A stretch of 64,000 nt of DNA from Cereibacter sphaeroides (GCA_003243455.1 QFQS01000001.1:620001-684000), one strand, 5' to 3'; counted from the stretch's first letter, positions 33,934-43,115 are shown. The notes: a model not told the origin generated them from the sequence alone. Numbers and translations are program-made.

Positions 33934-34226
33934 GGACGGTCCTCCTGCCTTTGGCGTGGCAGTGGGACAATCTTTGCCTCTGCAAGCGCCTCTTCCATTT
34001 CCCGTGTCAGGCGGTCGATCCAGCCACGGCATTCCTCTAGCCGTTCGGATCGAAATTTCGGTGGCACATCGTCCATGCGGGACAGGGCCGCTTCGGCTTC
34101 GCCAAGCTCCTGGCACATGTCGCTGAAGTCGGAATTGCGCCCCGCCAGCTCGCGAACCGCGTCTTCCCGCCCCGGAAAATGGGCAAGGACAGACTGAAGA
34201 ACGAACTCTGCACGCTGGCTTGCCAT
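33930..34226 (-). CDS. Small helical protein, hypothetical
   Basis: 98-residue, charged, helix-rich cytoplasmic protein (MASQRAEFVLQSVLAHFPGR ... RLTREMEEALAEAKIVPLPR) with no Cys cluster of its own apart from CQELG and ECRGW. Its stop overlaps the Cys-rich peptide start, so the pair forms an operon. It faces the TPR regulator gene across a 252-bp AT-rich divergent region containing a palindrome. Function unknown. Confidence 0.6.
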   Translation of the reverse strand: MASQRAEFVLQSVLAHFPGREDAVRELAGRNSDFSDMCQELGEAEAALSRMDDVPPKFRSERLEECRGWIDRLTREMEEALAEAKIVPLPRQRQEDRP

Positions 34227-34282
34227 TGATGCCCCCGGACACGACCGACGAGGCTGACGCTAGGGCCCAAAAATCGATGAGA

Positions 34283-34320
34283 GGGGTAATTAACATAGTG
34301 GGATGGGGTAAATTTACCCC
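34283..34320. promoter_or_regulatory. Palindrome and repeated half-site in the divergent region
   Basis: GGGGTAAATTTACCCC at 34305-34320 is a perfect 16-bp palindrome. The same half-site GGGGTAA recurs at 34283-34289, exactly 22 bp upstream, about two helical turns. The region is AT-rich and lies between the small-protein operon and the TPR regulator gene. Confidence 0.6.
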
Positions 34321-34478
34321 CTATCAAACTTTCTAAATTGAGATATTTACTCATATTATCTGGATGTTATTCGGATTTTGGATTGAGCGCCCTGAAACAC
34401 AGTCAACGCTTGGAAGGCAGTGAAAATGCCTGGGGCGATCGCTAAGATATCTCGGGGAATCGCAGGGGGGCCGCCCGA

Positions 34479-36239
34479 TTGGATATCGAAAGTGATGGCC
34501 CACTGGCGGGTGATGCGGTGGCATCCCGCAGTCCGGGCATGCCCGATGAGGATGCGTGCCGAAGACAGATAGCAAAGATCCTTGCAAGCCAGGAGTTCGA
34601 CGCAACTGACCGCGAGCGTCGTTTCCTCTCCTACGTCGTGGAAGAGTCGCTTGCCGGTCGGGCTGACCGCATTAAGGCCTATTCGATTGCGATGGCGGCT
34701 TTTGGACGCGATGCCTCGTTCGACCCTCAGACCGATCCCATCGTGCGGGTCGAGGCGGGCCACCTGCGGCGCGCACTCGACCGATATTATCTGGGTGCCG
34801 GTAAAGCGGATGCTGTCGAGATAACCATACCCAAAGGTGGCTATGTCCCCAAATTCGAATGGTTGGATACGTCAAAGCAGACTGAGCGTCCAACCCTCGC
34901 GCCACCAATCGCTCCACCTTCTCGACTGCGGATCGCGTCACGTTGGGCTCTCCCGGGCATAGGGCTTGTTGCGGCCATTGCAGTAGCAGTCTTAGTTGCG
35001 CTCTGGGACAGGAACCCCTCCCCCATCCACCCGGACATCCCGCGTCTGCTTGTTCAGCCCTTCGATGATCTGTCCCAGTCGGACGCATCGGCCGCTATCG
35101 CGAGGGGGCTGACCCAAGAGGTCGTCGGCCAAATCTCGAAATTCCGGGATCTCATCGTGATCGTCGCCGACCCCAAGGACGATCGCTCGTCGGCCAGCGA
35201 TACACAACGAGGTTCCTTGCCCCGATATGCCCTTACCGGAAGCGTTGAAATCGACGCGAACGATATTCGGCTGCAGGCTCGGCTGGTGTCGAAAGCGGAT
35301 GGTGCTGTCGTGTGGGCGAACAGCTACACCGGCGATCGTTCTGTCTCACGACTCATAGAGATTGAAAGGGACATTGCCGAGCAGGTCGCCACGACGCTGG
35401 CGCAACCCTATGGTGTGATCTTTCAGGCCGACGCCGCGCGTGATGTCGCGAGCCCGCCGGAAGACTGGTCAGCTTATGCCTGCACACTGGCCTATTACGC
35501 CTATCGCACGACGCTGGATCGTGACAGTCACCCTCGTATTCGCCGCTGCCTTGAAGACGCCGTCGCACGGTTTCCGGCCTATGCAACGGCATGGGGATTG
35601 CTATCTCAGGTATACATAGACGAGGTTCGGTTCCGCTTCGCTCCCGATCCGTCCGAGGGCCCCGCTTCGGTCGAGCGGGCACTAGCCGCTGCGCGCAAGG
35701 CTGTTGCTCTGGACCCCATGAATATCCGTGGCCTGGAGGCCGAGATGTTCGCACTTTACTTCGCGGGTGACATGTCCGCTGCCATCCAGATTGGCCGACA
35801 GGCGATGGCGATCAATCCGAATGACACCGAACTGATGGGAGAGTTTGGCTATCGTTTGGCTTTGTCCGGCGACTGGGATGAAGGCTGCCCGCTAGTCGAA
35901 GTTGCCAGAAAGCGAAACCCCGGACCTCTAGGCTATTACGAGTCGGCTCTCGCGCTGTGCGCTTATCAAAGGGGTGATCTCGACGAAGCCGCGATGTGGG
36001 TCAGGAAAACACCGCTTCTAAACAACCCAATCTATCACCTAATTGCCGCGATGATTTACGGTGAGATAGGGGATCCAAACGGCCCCGGAGAAGTTGAATG
36101 GCTACGCCAGAATGCCCCCAAGCTTTACGCCAACGCACGCAAGGAAGTGGCGTATCGGATAGGTCGAAAGGAAGACGTCGACCGCTTCATGGCGTCTGCG
36201 CAGAAGGCGGGTTTGCCGATCGACGGGCAATCGCCGTGA
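34479..36239 (+). CDS. Membrane-anchored regulator with TolB-like and TPR regions
   Basis: 586 residues. The N-terminal domain (RERRFLSYVVEESLAGRADR ... FDPQTDPIVRVEAGHLRRAL) is common at the start of adenylate-cyclase-like and TPR signalling proteins of alphaproteobacteria and is thought to bind DNA or partners. A membrane helix follows (LPGIGLVAAIAVAVLVALW, about 145-165), then a TolB-like beta domain and TPR repeats. No cyclase catalytic domain is present. Start TTG 34479 follows a GGGGGG run. It is probably the sensor/regulator of the divergent small-protein operon. Confidence 0.72.
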   Translation: MDIESDGPLAGDAVASRSPGMPDEDACRRQIAKILASQEFDATDRERRFLSYVVEESLAGRADRIKAYSIAMAAFGRDASFDPQTDPIVRVEAGHLRRALDRYYLGAGKADAVEITIPKGGYVPKFEWLDTSKQTERPTLAPPIAPPSRLRIASRWALPGIGLVAAIAVAVLVALWDRNPSPIHPDIPRLLVQPFDDLSQSDASAAIARGLTQEVVGQISKFRDLIVIVADPKDDRSSASDTQRGSLPRYALTGSVEIDANDIRLQARLVSKADGAVVWANSYTGDRSVSRLIEIERDIAEQVATTLAQPYGVIFQADAARDVASPPEDWSAYACTLAYYAYRTTLDRDSHPRIRRCLEDAVARFPAYATAWGLLSQVYIDEVRFRFAPDPSEGPASVERALAAARKAVALDPMNIRGLEAEMFALYFAGDMSAAIQIGRQAMAINPNDTELMGEFGYRLALSGDWDEGCPLVEVARKRNPGPLGYYESALALCAYQRGDLDEAAMWVRKTPLLNNPIYHLIAAMIYGEIGDPNGPGEVEWLRQNAPKLYANARKEVAYRIGRKEDVDRFMASAQKAGLPIDGQSP

Positions 36240-36401
36240 CGGGCACACAGCTACACTTTCCACGGTTATTTGAGATGTCTGGAAAGCTCAGTTGGATGTT
36301 GGTCTATGCGGGGTTGACCAATGATGGAAGCAGCCAATCTTAGCGGGCGTCTTACCTACTTGCTACGAAGTTCAGCTTGCCGTCCATTCGCCCCATCTGT
36401 T

Positions 36402-36475
36402 GCCCCAAGCGCCCAACCTCCTGCAGCCTTCTGGTACCCGCTCAACCTAAGAACGGAATTCCTAGCGCCCCAGCC
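36402..36475 (+). pseudogene. Decayed tRNA-Gln-like sequence beside the right repeat
   Basis: Reading into the 39-bp repeat, TTCTGGTACC at 36429-36438 and CCTA at 36446-36449 align with the anticodon and T-arms of the intact tRNA-Gln, but stems are broken and only the last part (from 36460) is intact. The 5' half can be aligned only loosely. It looks like an old tRNA copy displaced by integration. Confidence 0.45.
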
Positions 36476-36567
36476 AACTCACCTGATCGCCGATGTTTTG
36501 ATGGCACCAAGGGCCTTTGGGTCGGGTCTGTGGTGAGCGGTGGGCAAAAGTGCCCCCGAGGATGCCC
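36460..36567. repeat. Right attachment-site repeat (attR-like)
   Basis: Bases 36460-36498 are identical to 29503-29541; similarity then continues more weakly to about 36567. The pair defines an island of about 6.96 kb. Because the flank beyond the 39-bp core is also related, two elements with similar ends probably integrated at the same tRNA. Confidence 0.85.
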
Positions 36568-36577
36568 CAAGGTGGCA

Positions 36578-37348
36578 TCAGTTCCAGGGCCTCCACGACC
36601 AATCGACCTCTGGAAAAGATACCTCAGTGAGAGCGGGTAAATCGGGTAATTCAGGTAGGCTTTCCCAAACCATTTGAGGGCTGGATTTGATTGCCGCCCA
36701 TACTTCGGCCCGCGTAGGCACTTTGTAACCGCATACTTTCTGAGCATCCTCGCTGCTATCTTCGCGGCCTAGCGTTTCTTTCTCGAGGGTCACCATATCA
36801 TTCATGGTTCCGCAGGCGTCGCTCAGCTCCCAAACGGTCACCCCAACAATTACCCCTACCCCCACGTAGGGCAGCGCTTCACCGTAAATGGATCCCAGGT
36901 TTCGGCTCGCATCGCGCGCAACGCGCTCCCTCACACGCTTAGTTACGCTGCTGACCTTCGTCTGCATCTTGCCAAGCTTTCCATTGGCTGAGTTGAGTTG
37001 GCCTCTCAGAACAACAGCCTCGGCAGTAACTTTCGCAAGCGCTGCTTCCTTCTTCGTTAACTTGCCCGTTGCGCTACTCATCTCACCGGTCGCTTTGAGC
37101 AGTAACTTGTTGCTCGCAATTGCTTTTTGAGAAAGTTTAGAATAGACGGTCGGCGCTTTCGTCACTGCAGTGATGGCAGCAGACATTGCCTGCGCAACAG
37201 CCGGTATCGTGAGCGAAGCGATGTTTAAAGCGATAAGCCCGACCAACAATACAACAACAAAGCTTCTCCGCAGTACACCTAGGGCCAAAAGAACCAAGCT
37301 CAGGGTGCGCTTCGCTGCCCACCACATTGCGCGCAGGATTTTACCCAC
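36578..37348 (-). CDS. Hypothetical membrane protein with coiled-coil region
   Basis: 256 residues. Two hydrophobic segments near the N-terminus (TLSLVLLALGVL, SFVVVLLVGLIALNIASLTI) are followed by a long Lys/Ala-rich helical region (about 60-145), a further hydrophobic segment (YVGVGVIVGVTVWEL) and a Trp-rich acidic C-terminus ending SFPEVDWSWRPWN. GTG 37348 has GGGAGGG upstream. Family not recognised. It lies in the second module between the right repeat and a truncated HEPN gene. Confidence 0.55.
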   Translation of the reverse strand: MGKILRAMWWAAKRTLSLVLLALGVLRRSFVVVLLVGLIALNIASLTIPAVAQAMSAAITAVTKAPTVYSKLSQKAIASNKLLLKATGEMSSATGKLTKKEAALAKVTAEAVVLRGQLNSANGKLGKMQTKVSSVTKRVRERVARDASRNLGSIYGEALPYVGVGVIVGVTVWELSDACGTMNDMVTLEKETLGREDSSEDAQKVCGYKVPTRAEVWAAIKSSPQMVWESLPELPDLPALTEVSFPEVDWSWRPWN

Positions 37349-37434
37349 TAGGTCGCCCTCCCATCTGGTGCTCGCTTCGCTTAAATTACGGTGGAGACTA
37401 GAGGGCCGCTACCAAAATCCCGCAAAGGATATGA

Positions 37435-37680
37435 ATGGAGACTTCACCAGAGACCCCTTACCCTGGCTCAACGGCTTCCGTGACAGAAATCGTCGAGCTT
37501 GCCCACGAGTACTACAACGCGGCAATGGAGCTCTTTAAGCGCGCGCAGAAAGAGACTCCGCTCTCCTACGCACCCGCTCGGTTCTGCGCGATTCATGCTA
37601 TCGAGCTGTATCTGAATGCTTTCTTGCGTCAGGAAGGCGCTGCGCCGGAGCAGGTTCGCAAGCGTAGGCTTCGTAGGTGA
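37435..37680 (+). pseudogene. Truncated HEPN-like protein
   Basis: 81 residues starting METSPETPYPGSTASVTEIV; EYYNAAMELFKRAQKETPL and ARFCAIHAIELYLNAFLRQE match the first two helices of HEPN-type proteins. The sequence breaks near 37665 and the next 12 bases belong to a serine hydrolase gene on the opposite strand, so the C-terminus RKRRLRR is read-through. AAGGAT precedes the ATG. Confidence 0.55.
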
Positions 37681-38057
37681 TGCGGCCTTTGTGTACGACG
37701 ACGATGCCTTGTGCGCGGGAAGCCGGATCTGCCAGATGATCCGCAAGCGTTGTCGCACCAAGCGAGACTTGGTCGATCTCCGCATCTGGAGCGCTTTCCA
37801 GCGGCATGACCTGACCGTCCCGTGCGATCAGCGCCACCTTCTGCACCTCAGAGAAGTTTAAGAATGCGAACAGCGAAACGTCGCCACCCTTCAATGCCTC
37901 AGCGTTGTTGAAGCGGCTGAGAAGATCCGTGGCTTCTTCAGGTGTGAAGCCGGAGCGGGCCGATGAAACCGGGCGATCCTGAGCGGCCGCAAACGTGGAG
38001 GACAATGCAACACAGGCGGCGAAGAGTGCGCAAGTGCCGTTTGGAGACCGAACCGCA
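37663..38057 (-). pseudogene. Serine hydrolase (beta-lactamase fold), frameshifted and truncated
   Basis: ATG 38057 with GGAGG opens a signal peptide MRFGLQTAL that continues in another frame as LFAACVALSSTFAAAQDRPV, so one base has been gained or lost near 38030. The mature part SGFTPEEATDLLSRFNNAEA and GIVVVHKGRITYEAY resembles 6-aminohexanoate-dimer-hydrolase/beta-lactamase-family enzymes. The gene stops at the junction near 37665, before the catalytic SxxK region. Confidence 0.65.
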
Positions 38058-38738
38058 TGCTTCCTCCGATAGGTCGTTGCGCCATAATCTTGCCAGATCG
38101 TATCGCAACCAGCGTCGGCCAGTCTGTCCGGGATTTGCCTTTCATCCCGACAGAAGCTCATCGCTGCCACAGAATATCTCGAGCACGCTCAACTCGATGG
38201 CTACCATCTTGGAAAAGACAGCGCTCGAAGGTTTAGCGGACTTTTTGTGGATTGTTTTCATTCGCGCATCAAGCTGGTGCCCAGCAGGTCAGATGAACTG
38301 TCATGACCTTGCATTCTGGAGATCAATCCTGGGATGAACGAGCGTCTCGCAGAGTCCACCATCATCGGAAGCGCGCTGCTTGGTCCAGACGCTGTAATCC
38401 TCTGCGAGCAACTCGTCCAGCAGCGCACGCGGGTCAGATTCGGGGCAAAACCAGGGTGCATGCTAGGAAAGTGGGGAGAAGGCTCAAGGCCCGATCGCCA
38501 GCGCCCCAGAGTGGCCCAGCCAACTCCTGGATGGACCAAGCTGACACATCGGACGGCTCATCGCCGGCTCGCCACTAGGCATTCACGATACGTCCCCCTC
38601 TCAAACCATTCCCCAAAACACGAAACCGTGATACGGAATCTGCGCGCCTTGGGGGGACAATCGAAGGCCGGATTCTTCTTGAACAGCAGCGGGTTCTCCC
38701 TTGTGAGGCGCTTGTCAGTTTAGCACAGGAGCCTGAAG
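38058..38738. other. Gene-poor decayed segment with a degenerate att-like sequence
   Basis: No convincing gene in 681 bp. At 38500-38526 AGCGCCCCAG, a 10-base insertion, and CCAACTC reproduce 17 bases of the tRNA-Gln 3' end/att core; a third, degenerate integration scar is possible. A 53-codon minus-strand frame ending at 38301 (WFCPESDPRALLDELLAEDY) could be the tail of a lost gene but is bounded by a stop upstream. Confidence 0.5.
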
Positions 38739-40397
38739 ATGTTTTCGTCACGTGGTTTGTCGGGCCTTCTGGTGCCCGCACTCGCAAGCACGCTTGTCGC
38801 CCTTTCACCGGCATGGGCGCAGAGCAAGCCGAACATCCTTCTGATCGTATCCGACGACACCGGCTATGGCGACCTTGGCCCCTATGGCGGCGGCGAGGGA
38901 CGCGGGATGCCGACGCCGAACATCGATGCGCTGGCGGCGGACGGAAAGACCTTCTTCTCGTTCTACGCGCAGCCAAGCTGCACACCAGGCCGGGCGGCGA
39001 TGTTGACAGGGCGCTATCCCAACCGTTCGGGCATGACGACCGTGGCCTTCCAGGGCCAGGGCGGCGGGCTGCCCGCGGCGGAATGGACGCTGGGTTCCGT
39101 CCTGAAACTCGGCGGGTATGAGACCTATTTCACCGGCAAATGGCACCTGGGTGAGGCCGACTATGCGCTGCCGAATGCGCAAGGTTACGACGAGATGAAA
39201 TACGTGGGCCTCTACCACCTGAACGCCTATACCTACGGCGATCCCACGTGGTTCCCTGCCATGCCCGAGGAACTGCGCGAGATGTTCCAGAAGGTCACGA
39301 AGGGCTCGCTGTCGGGCAAGGCCGGGGAACCTGCGGTCGAGGATTTCAAGATCAACGGCCAGTACGTTAACACGCCGACAATCGATGGAAAAGAAGGCGT
39401 GGTCGGCATCCCCTTCTTCGACAGCTACGTCGAAAAGGCTGCGATCGAGTTTCTCGACAAGGCGGCAGAAACACCCGACACGCCCTTCTTCATCCACGTC
39501 AACTTCATGAAGGTGCACCAGCCCAACATGCCCGCGCCCGAGTTTCAGGGCAAATCCATGGCAAAGTCCAAATACGCGGACTCGGTGGTGGAGCTGGATA
39601 CCCGGATTGGCCGCATCATTGAAGAGTTGAAGAAGACCGGGCAGGACAAGAACACGCTCATCTTCTACACGACCGATAATGGTGCCTGGCAAGACGTCTA
39701 CCCGGACGCGGGCTACACCCCGTTCCGCGGGACCAAGGGCACCGTGCGTGAGGGCGGCAACCGTGTTCCCGCCATCGCCGTATGGCCGGGCAAGATCAAG
39801 CCGGACACCAAGAACCACGAGATCATCGGTGGGCTTGACCTGATGGCAACTTTCGCCTCGGTGGCAGGTGTGCCGCTGCCGACCAAGGACCGCGAGGATC
39901 AGCCGATCATCTTCGACAGCTATGACATGACGCCGGTTCTGGAGGGGACCGCGCCTTCGCCGCGCACCACTTGGTTTTACTTTACCGAGAATGAGCTCTC
40001 GCCGGGCGCCGTCCGCTATCAGCAGTTCAAGTTCGTCTTCAACCTGCGCGGTGATGACGGCGCACAGACCGGCGGGCTATCGGTCGATTCCAACCTGGGC
40101 TGGAAGGGTGCGGAAAAATACGTGGCGACCGTCCCGCAGGTCTATGACCTGTGGCAGGATCCGCAGGAGCGCTACGACATCTTCATGAACAACTTCACTG
40201 AGACGACGTGGATGGGCATCGTCATGAACGAGGAAGTAGCAAAGGTCATGAAGACATTCGTCCAATACCCGCCGCGCAAGCTTCAAAGCGAGACCTACAC
40301 CGGGCCGATCACCATTTCGAACTATCAGAAATTCCAGTGGGTGCGCGATCAGCTGGCAAAAGACGGGTTCGAACTGGGCATGCCAACTGGTGACTGA
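38739..40397 (+). CDS. Arylsulfatase, periplasmic
   Basis: Type I sulfatase of 552 residues with a Sec signal (MFSSRGLSGLLVPALASTLV ... AWAQ). The formylglycine motif is intact as PSCTPGRAAMLTGR (CxPxR), and metal ligands appear in IVSDDTGYGDLG and YTTDNGA. It removes sulfate from organic sulfate esters in the periplasm, needing oxidative conversion of the motif Cys; no formylglycine-generating enzyme is encoded in the window. A hairpin terminator follows. A divergent-acting AraC gene lies downstream. Confidence 0.92.
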   Translation: MFSSRGLSGLLVPALASTLVALSPAWAQSKPNILLIVSDDTGYGDLGPYGGGEGRGMPTPNIDALAADGKTFFSFYAQPSCTPGRAAMLTGRYPNRSGMTTVAFQGQGGGLPAAEWTLGSVLKLGGYETYFTGKWHLGEADYALPNAQGYDEMKYVGLYHLNAYTYGDPTWFPAMPEELREMFQKVTKGSLSGKAGEPAVEDFKINGQYVNTPTIDGKEGVVGIPFFDSYVEKAAIEFLDKAAETPDTPFFIHVNFMKVHQPNMPAPEFQGKSMAKSKYADSVVELDTRIGRIIEELKKTGQDKNTLIFYTTDNGAWQDVYPDAGYTPFRGTKGTVREGGNRVPAIAVWPGKIKPDTKNHEIIGGLDLMATFASVAGVPLPTKDREDQPIIFDSYDMTPVLEGTAPSPRTTWFYFTENELSPGAVRYQQFKFVFNLRGDDGAQTGGLSVDSNLGWKGAEKYVATVPQVYDLWQDPQERYDIFMNNFTETTWMGIVMNEEVAKVMKTFVQYPPRKLQSETYTGPITISNYQKFQWVRDQLAKDGFELGMPTGD

Positions 40398-40415
40398 TCT
40401 TTCCAATGCGGGATT

Positions 40416-40438
40416 GCCCGACCGGTAACCGGTCGGGC
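40416..40438. terminator. Bidirectional hairpin between arylsulfatase and AraC genes
   Basis: Perfect 10-bp stem GCCCGACCGG (40416-40425) / CCGGTCGGGC (40429-40438) with a TAA loop between convergent genes. No T-run. Confidence 0.6.
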
Positions 40439-40451
40439 GGCAAGCAACGCT

Positions 40452-41513
40452 CTACGACTGCGCCAAAGTCGTCACGCGGAGGCCAGCTAAAGTCGGCTGC
40501 TGAGAGGAATGCGCCTTGCGCCAGTCCGCCGGGGCATTCCCGCTCCAGCGCCGGAAGCTGCGGATGAAGGCGGTGTGGTTCGCATAGGACAGCGCATCCG
40601 ATATCTGCCAGATCGGCAGGTCGGTCAGCAGCAGCAGTTCGCAAGCCATGCGGAACCGCACAAGATCCCGCTCCCGGGCAAAGGATGTGCCTTCCTGAAG
40701 CAGTTTGCGGTTCAGCGACCGCTCGGACAATCCAAGGTGCTCGGCCGCCATCCCAAGCGAGGTTTCGCCCAGACTCAACGCAGGGCGCAAAATATGCCGC
40801 AGACGTGCCGCTGCGGATTGAGCGTTCAGTGGCACCCGCGCCGCGATCAGTCCGCTCAGCTCGGCATGGCTGGCAGCATCCGCTGTCGGGTTCGGCGCAT
40901 CCAGCGTCTCTTTGGGCAGGAAAAGGCAGGTCTGGCTTTCATTGAAGCTGAACCTTGAATCCAGCAACTTGTCATATGGCCCGAGGTCAATCGGCGGCCG
41001 GTAGCAAAGATGTGTCTCAACGGGTTTGGCGACGCCACCCGATAGCGCCCGCACCATGTTCGTGCCAAGCGACATCGTCAGGGCGTAAACCTGATCGGCT
41101 CCGGGCGCATGTCGGTCATATATGCCATAGCCAAGTGCATAGCAGTCGCCCATCGGCACCAGGTAGACGCAGGCTCCGCCCGAATAAGCAGGCTGAAGGG
41201 CAATATAATTCTCCAGCGCCCGCCGTAACGTGGGGGCTACCGACATCAGTTCACCCACGACTCCCATGACTTTGTGGTCGTGTCTTGCGCCAAGCAGCAG
41301 CCCGAAGCTTGGGTTCCCCGAAAGTCGCACGGCCCTGTCCAATAGCGCGAGGGCGGTATCAAACGGGATTCTGTTTTCCGTCAGCATGTCGTCTGGACCG
41401 AAGCCCAGACCCGCAAAGACCTGCTCAGGCTCGACCCCGAACTCGACCAACATATCTGGCAGGACCGCAAGAGGACCGACCCTTTGCATCGGTCGATCAA
41501 AATTCGAGTTCAT
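40452..41513 (-). CDS. AraC family transcriptional regulator (Arabinose_bd-type N-terminus)
   Basis: 353 residues. An N-terminal ligand-binding domain of the OruR/AraC type (LPDMLVEFGVEPEQVFAGLG) is followed by a C-terminal double HTH (LGLSERSLNRKLLQEGTSF; IWQISDALSYANHTAFIRSF). It is divergent from the DUF1254 gene with 111 bp between the starts, and it is convergent with the arylsulfatase. Likely activator of one or both flanking transcription units. Confidence 0.9.
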   Translation of the reverse strand: MNSNFDRPMQRVGPLAVLPDMLVEFGVEPEQVFAGLGFGPDDMLTENRIPFDTALALLDRAVRLSGNPSFGLLLGARHDHKVMGVVGELMSVAPTLRRALENYIALQPAYSGGACVYLVPMGDCYALGYGIYDRHAPGADQVYALTMSLGTNMVRALSGGVAKPVETHLCYRPPIDLGPYDKLLDSRFSFNESQTCLFLPKETLDAPNPTADAASHAELSGLIAARVPLNAQSAAARLRHILRPALSLGETSLGMAAEHLGLSERSLNRKLLQEGTSFARERDLVRFRMACELLLLTDLPIWQISDALSYANHTAFIRSFRRWSGNAPADWRKAHSSQQPTLAGLRVTTLAQS

Positions 41514-41624
41514 GATTCACCATGGCGTGAAATGGTAACGCTGTTCAGATGCAGGATGATTAACACAATGTCCAAGGCATTCGGCCGGGCCTGAGTCCCG
41601 GTTAAAAACACAAGAGGATTATGC

Positions 41625-43067
41625 ATGACCATTTCTCGTCGATCCGTTCTTGCAGGCGGCGCTGCAGTGCTTGCAGCCAGCCAAGTCACAACCCCTGCGC
41701 TTGCCTGGGATGGCGTGGCGGCTGGGCTTGTCGAAGGTGCCGATGACTTTGCTCTGGCGATCGAGGCCTATATCTTTGCCTATCCGCTGGTCACCATGGA
41801 AATGACGCGGCGCGTCATCACCAACGTGGCCGAGCCGGTCGGCACGCGTGGTCCGATGGGGCAAATCATCAAGCTTCGCGAATACCCGGATGCCTCCTTC
41901 CGCGATGTCACTGCGCCGAATGCCGATACGCTTTATACAACATCGTTTTTCGATGTCAGCAAGGAGCCTTGGGTTTTAAGCCTGCCCGATATGAATGACC
42001 GCTATGCGCTTTTCCCGATGCTCGACGGCTGGACAACGGTGTTCGAGGTTCCGGGCAAGCGGACCACCGGCGCCAAGGCGCAGACCTATGCCATCACCGG
42101 CCCCGGCTGGACCGGGACACTTCCCGATGGCGTGACTGAATACAAATCGCCGACAGGCATTGTCTGGCTGTTGGGACGCATCTACTGCACTGGCACGAAG
42201 GAAGACTACGCAGAGGTTCACGCCCTGCAGGATCAGGTCAAGCTGGTGCCTCTCAGCGCCTATGGCACGGACTGGACAGCGCCCGCAGGCACTGTCGATC
42301 CGTCGATCGACATGAAAACGCCCGTGCGCGACCAAGTAAACGCGCTGGATGCGGTCGCCTACTTCAAGCTGTTCTGCGATCTGATGAAGACCAACCCGCC
42401 GACGGGTGACGACGCCGAGATCGTGGCCAAGATGGCGCAGATCGGCATCGTGCCCGGCCAGGATTTCGACGAGTCCAAGTTCAACCCCGACTTCGCCAAA
42501 CATGTGCCGAAGCTTGGCTACACCAAGATCCAGCTGCACTTCGCCGACAGCGAAGGCGATTTCGTGAACAAGAACGGCTGGCGGTTCACCACGGTCACGG
42601 GCATCTACGGCACGAACTATATCCAGCGCGCCCTGATCACTGCCTATGGCCTTGGCGCGAACCGGCCGCAGGACGCCATCTATCCTGCCTCGACCAAACC
42701 GGGCAGCGGTCTGCTGGTTCGGGCCTACAAAGGGTCCGAGAAATACACGATGACCTTCGCCAAGGGCGAACTGCCGCCGGTCAAGGGGTTCTGGTCGCTG
42801 ACGATGTATGACGAAAACTTTTTCTTCGTCGACAACCCGATCAACCGCTATTCGGTCAGCGAACGGCAGAATCTGAAAGCCGCTGAAGACGGCTCGGTCA
42901 CGCTCTACATCCAGAACGAAAGCCCCGGCGCGGATCTTGAATCCAACTGGCTGCCCGCGCCCAAGGACAAGTTCCAGCTGATGCTGCGGATGTATTGGCC
43001 GAACCCGGACAAGCCTTCCATCATCGACGGAACCTGGACAGTTCCCGAGGTCAAGAAAGCGGGCTGA
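41625..43067 (+). CDS. DUF1254/DUF1214 exported protein
   Basis: 480 residues with a Tat signal (MTISRRSVLAGGAAVLAASQ). The N-terminal DUF1254 region (AIEAYIFAYPLVTMEMTRRV; TAPNADTLYTTSFFDVSKEP) and C-terminal DUF1214 region (VKGFWSLTMYDENFFFVDNP; NPDKPSIIDGTWTVPEV) form the standard architecture. Biochemical role unestablished; frequent neighbour of surface and catabolic genes. It is first in an apparent run of four same-strand exported-protein genes and faces the AraC regulator. Confidence 0.88.
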   Translation: MTISRRSVLAGGAAVLAASQVTTPALAWDGVAAGLVEGADDFALAIEAYIFAYPLVTMEMTRRVITNVAEPVGTRGPMGQIIKLREYPDASFRDVTAPNADTLYTTSFFDVSKEPWVLSLPDMNDRYALFPMLDGWTTVFEVPGKRTTGAKAQTYAITGPGWTGTLPDGVTEYKSPTGIVWLLGRIYCTGTKEDYAEVHALQDQVKLVPLSAYGTDWTAPAGTVDPSIDMKTPVRDQVNALDAVAYFKLFCDLMKTNPPTGDDAEIVAKMAQIGIVPGQDFDESKFNPDFAKHVPKLGYTKIQLHFADSEGDFVNKNGWRFTTVTGIYGTNYIQRALITAYGLGANRPQDAIYPASTKPGSGLLVRAYKGSEKYTMTFAKGELPPVKGFWSLTMYDENFFFVDNPINRYSVSERQNLKAAEDGSVTLYIQNESPGADLESNWLPAPKDKFQLMLRMYWPNPDKPSIIDGTWTVPEVKKAG

Positions 43068-43115
43068 ATGGCCCGCCCCTAACCAAACTTCACCCTTCCT
43101 GTAAGGAAAACTGCC

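Noticed and set aside
38334..38723. 129-codon plus-strand ORF in the decayed segment
   Set aside because: No ribosome binding site, poor coding character, and it runs through the att-like scar.
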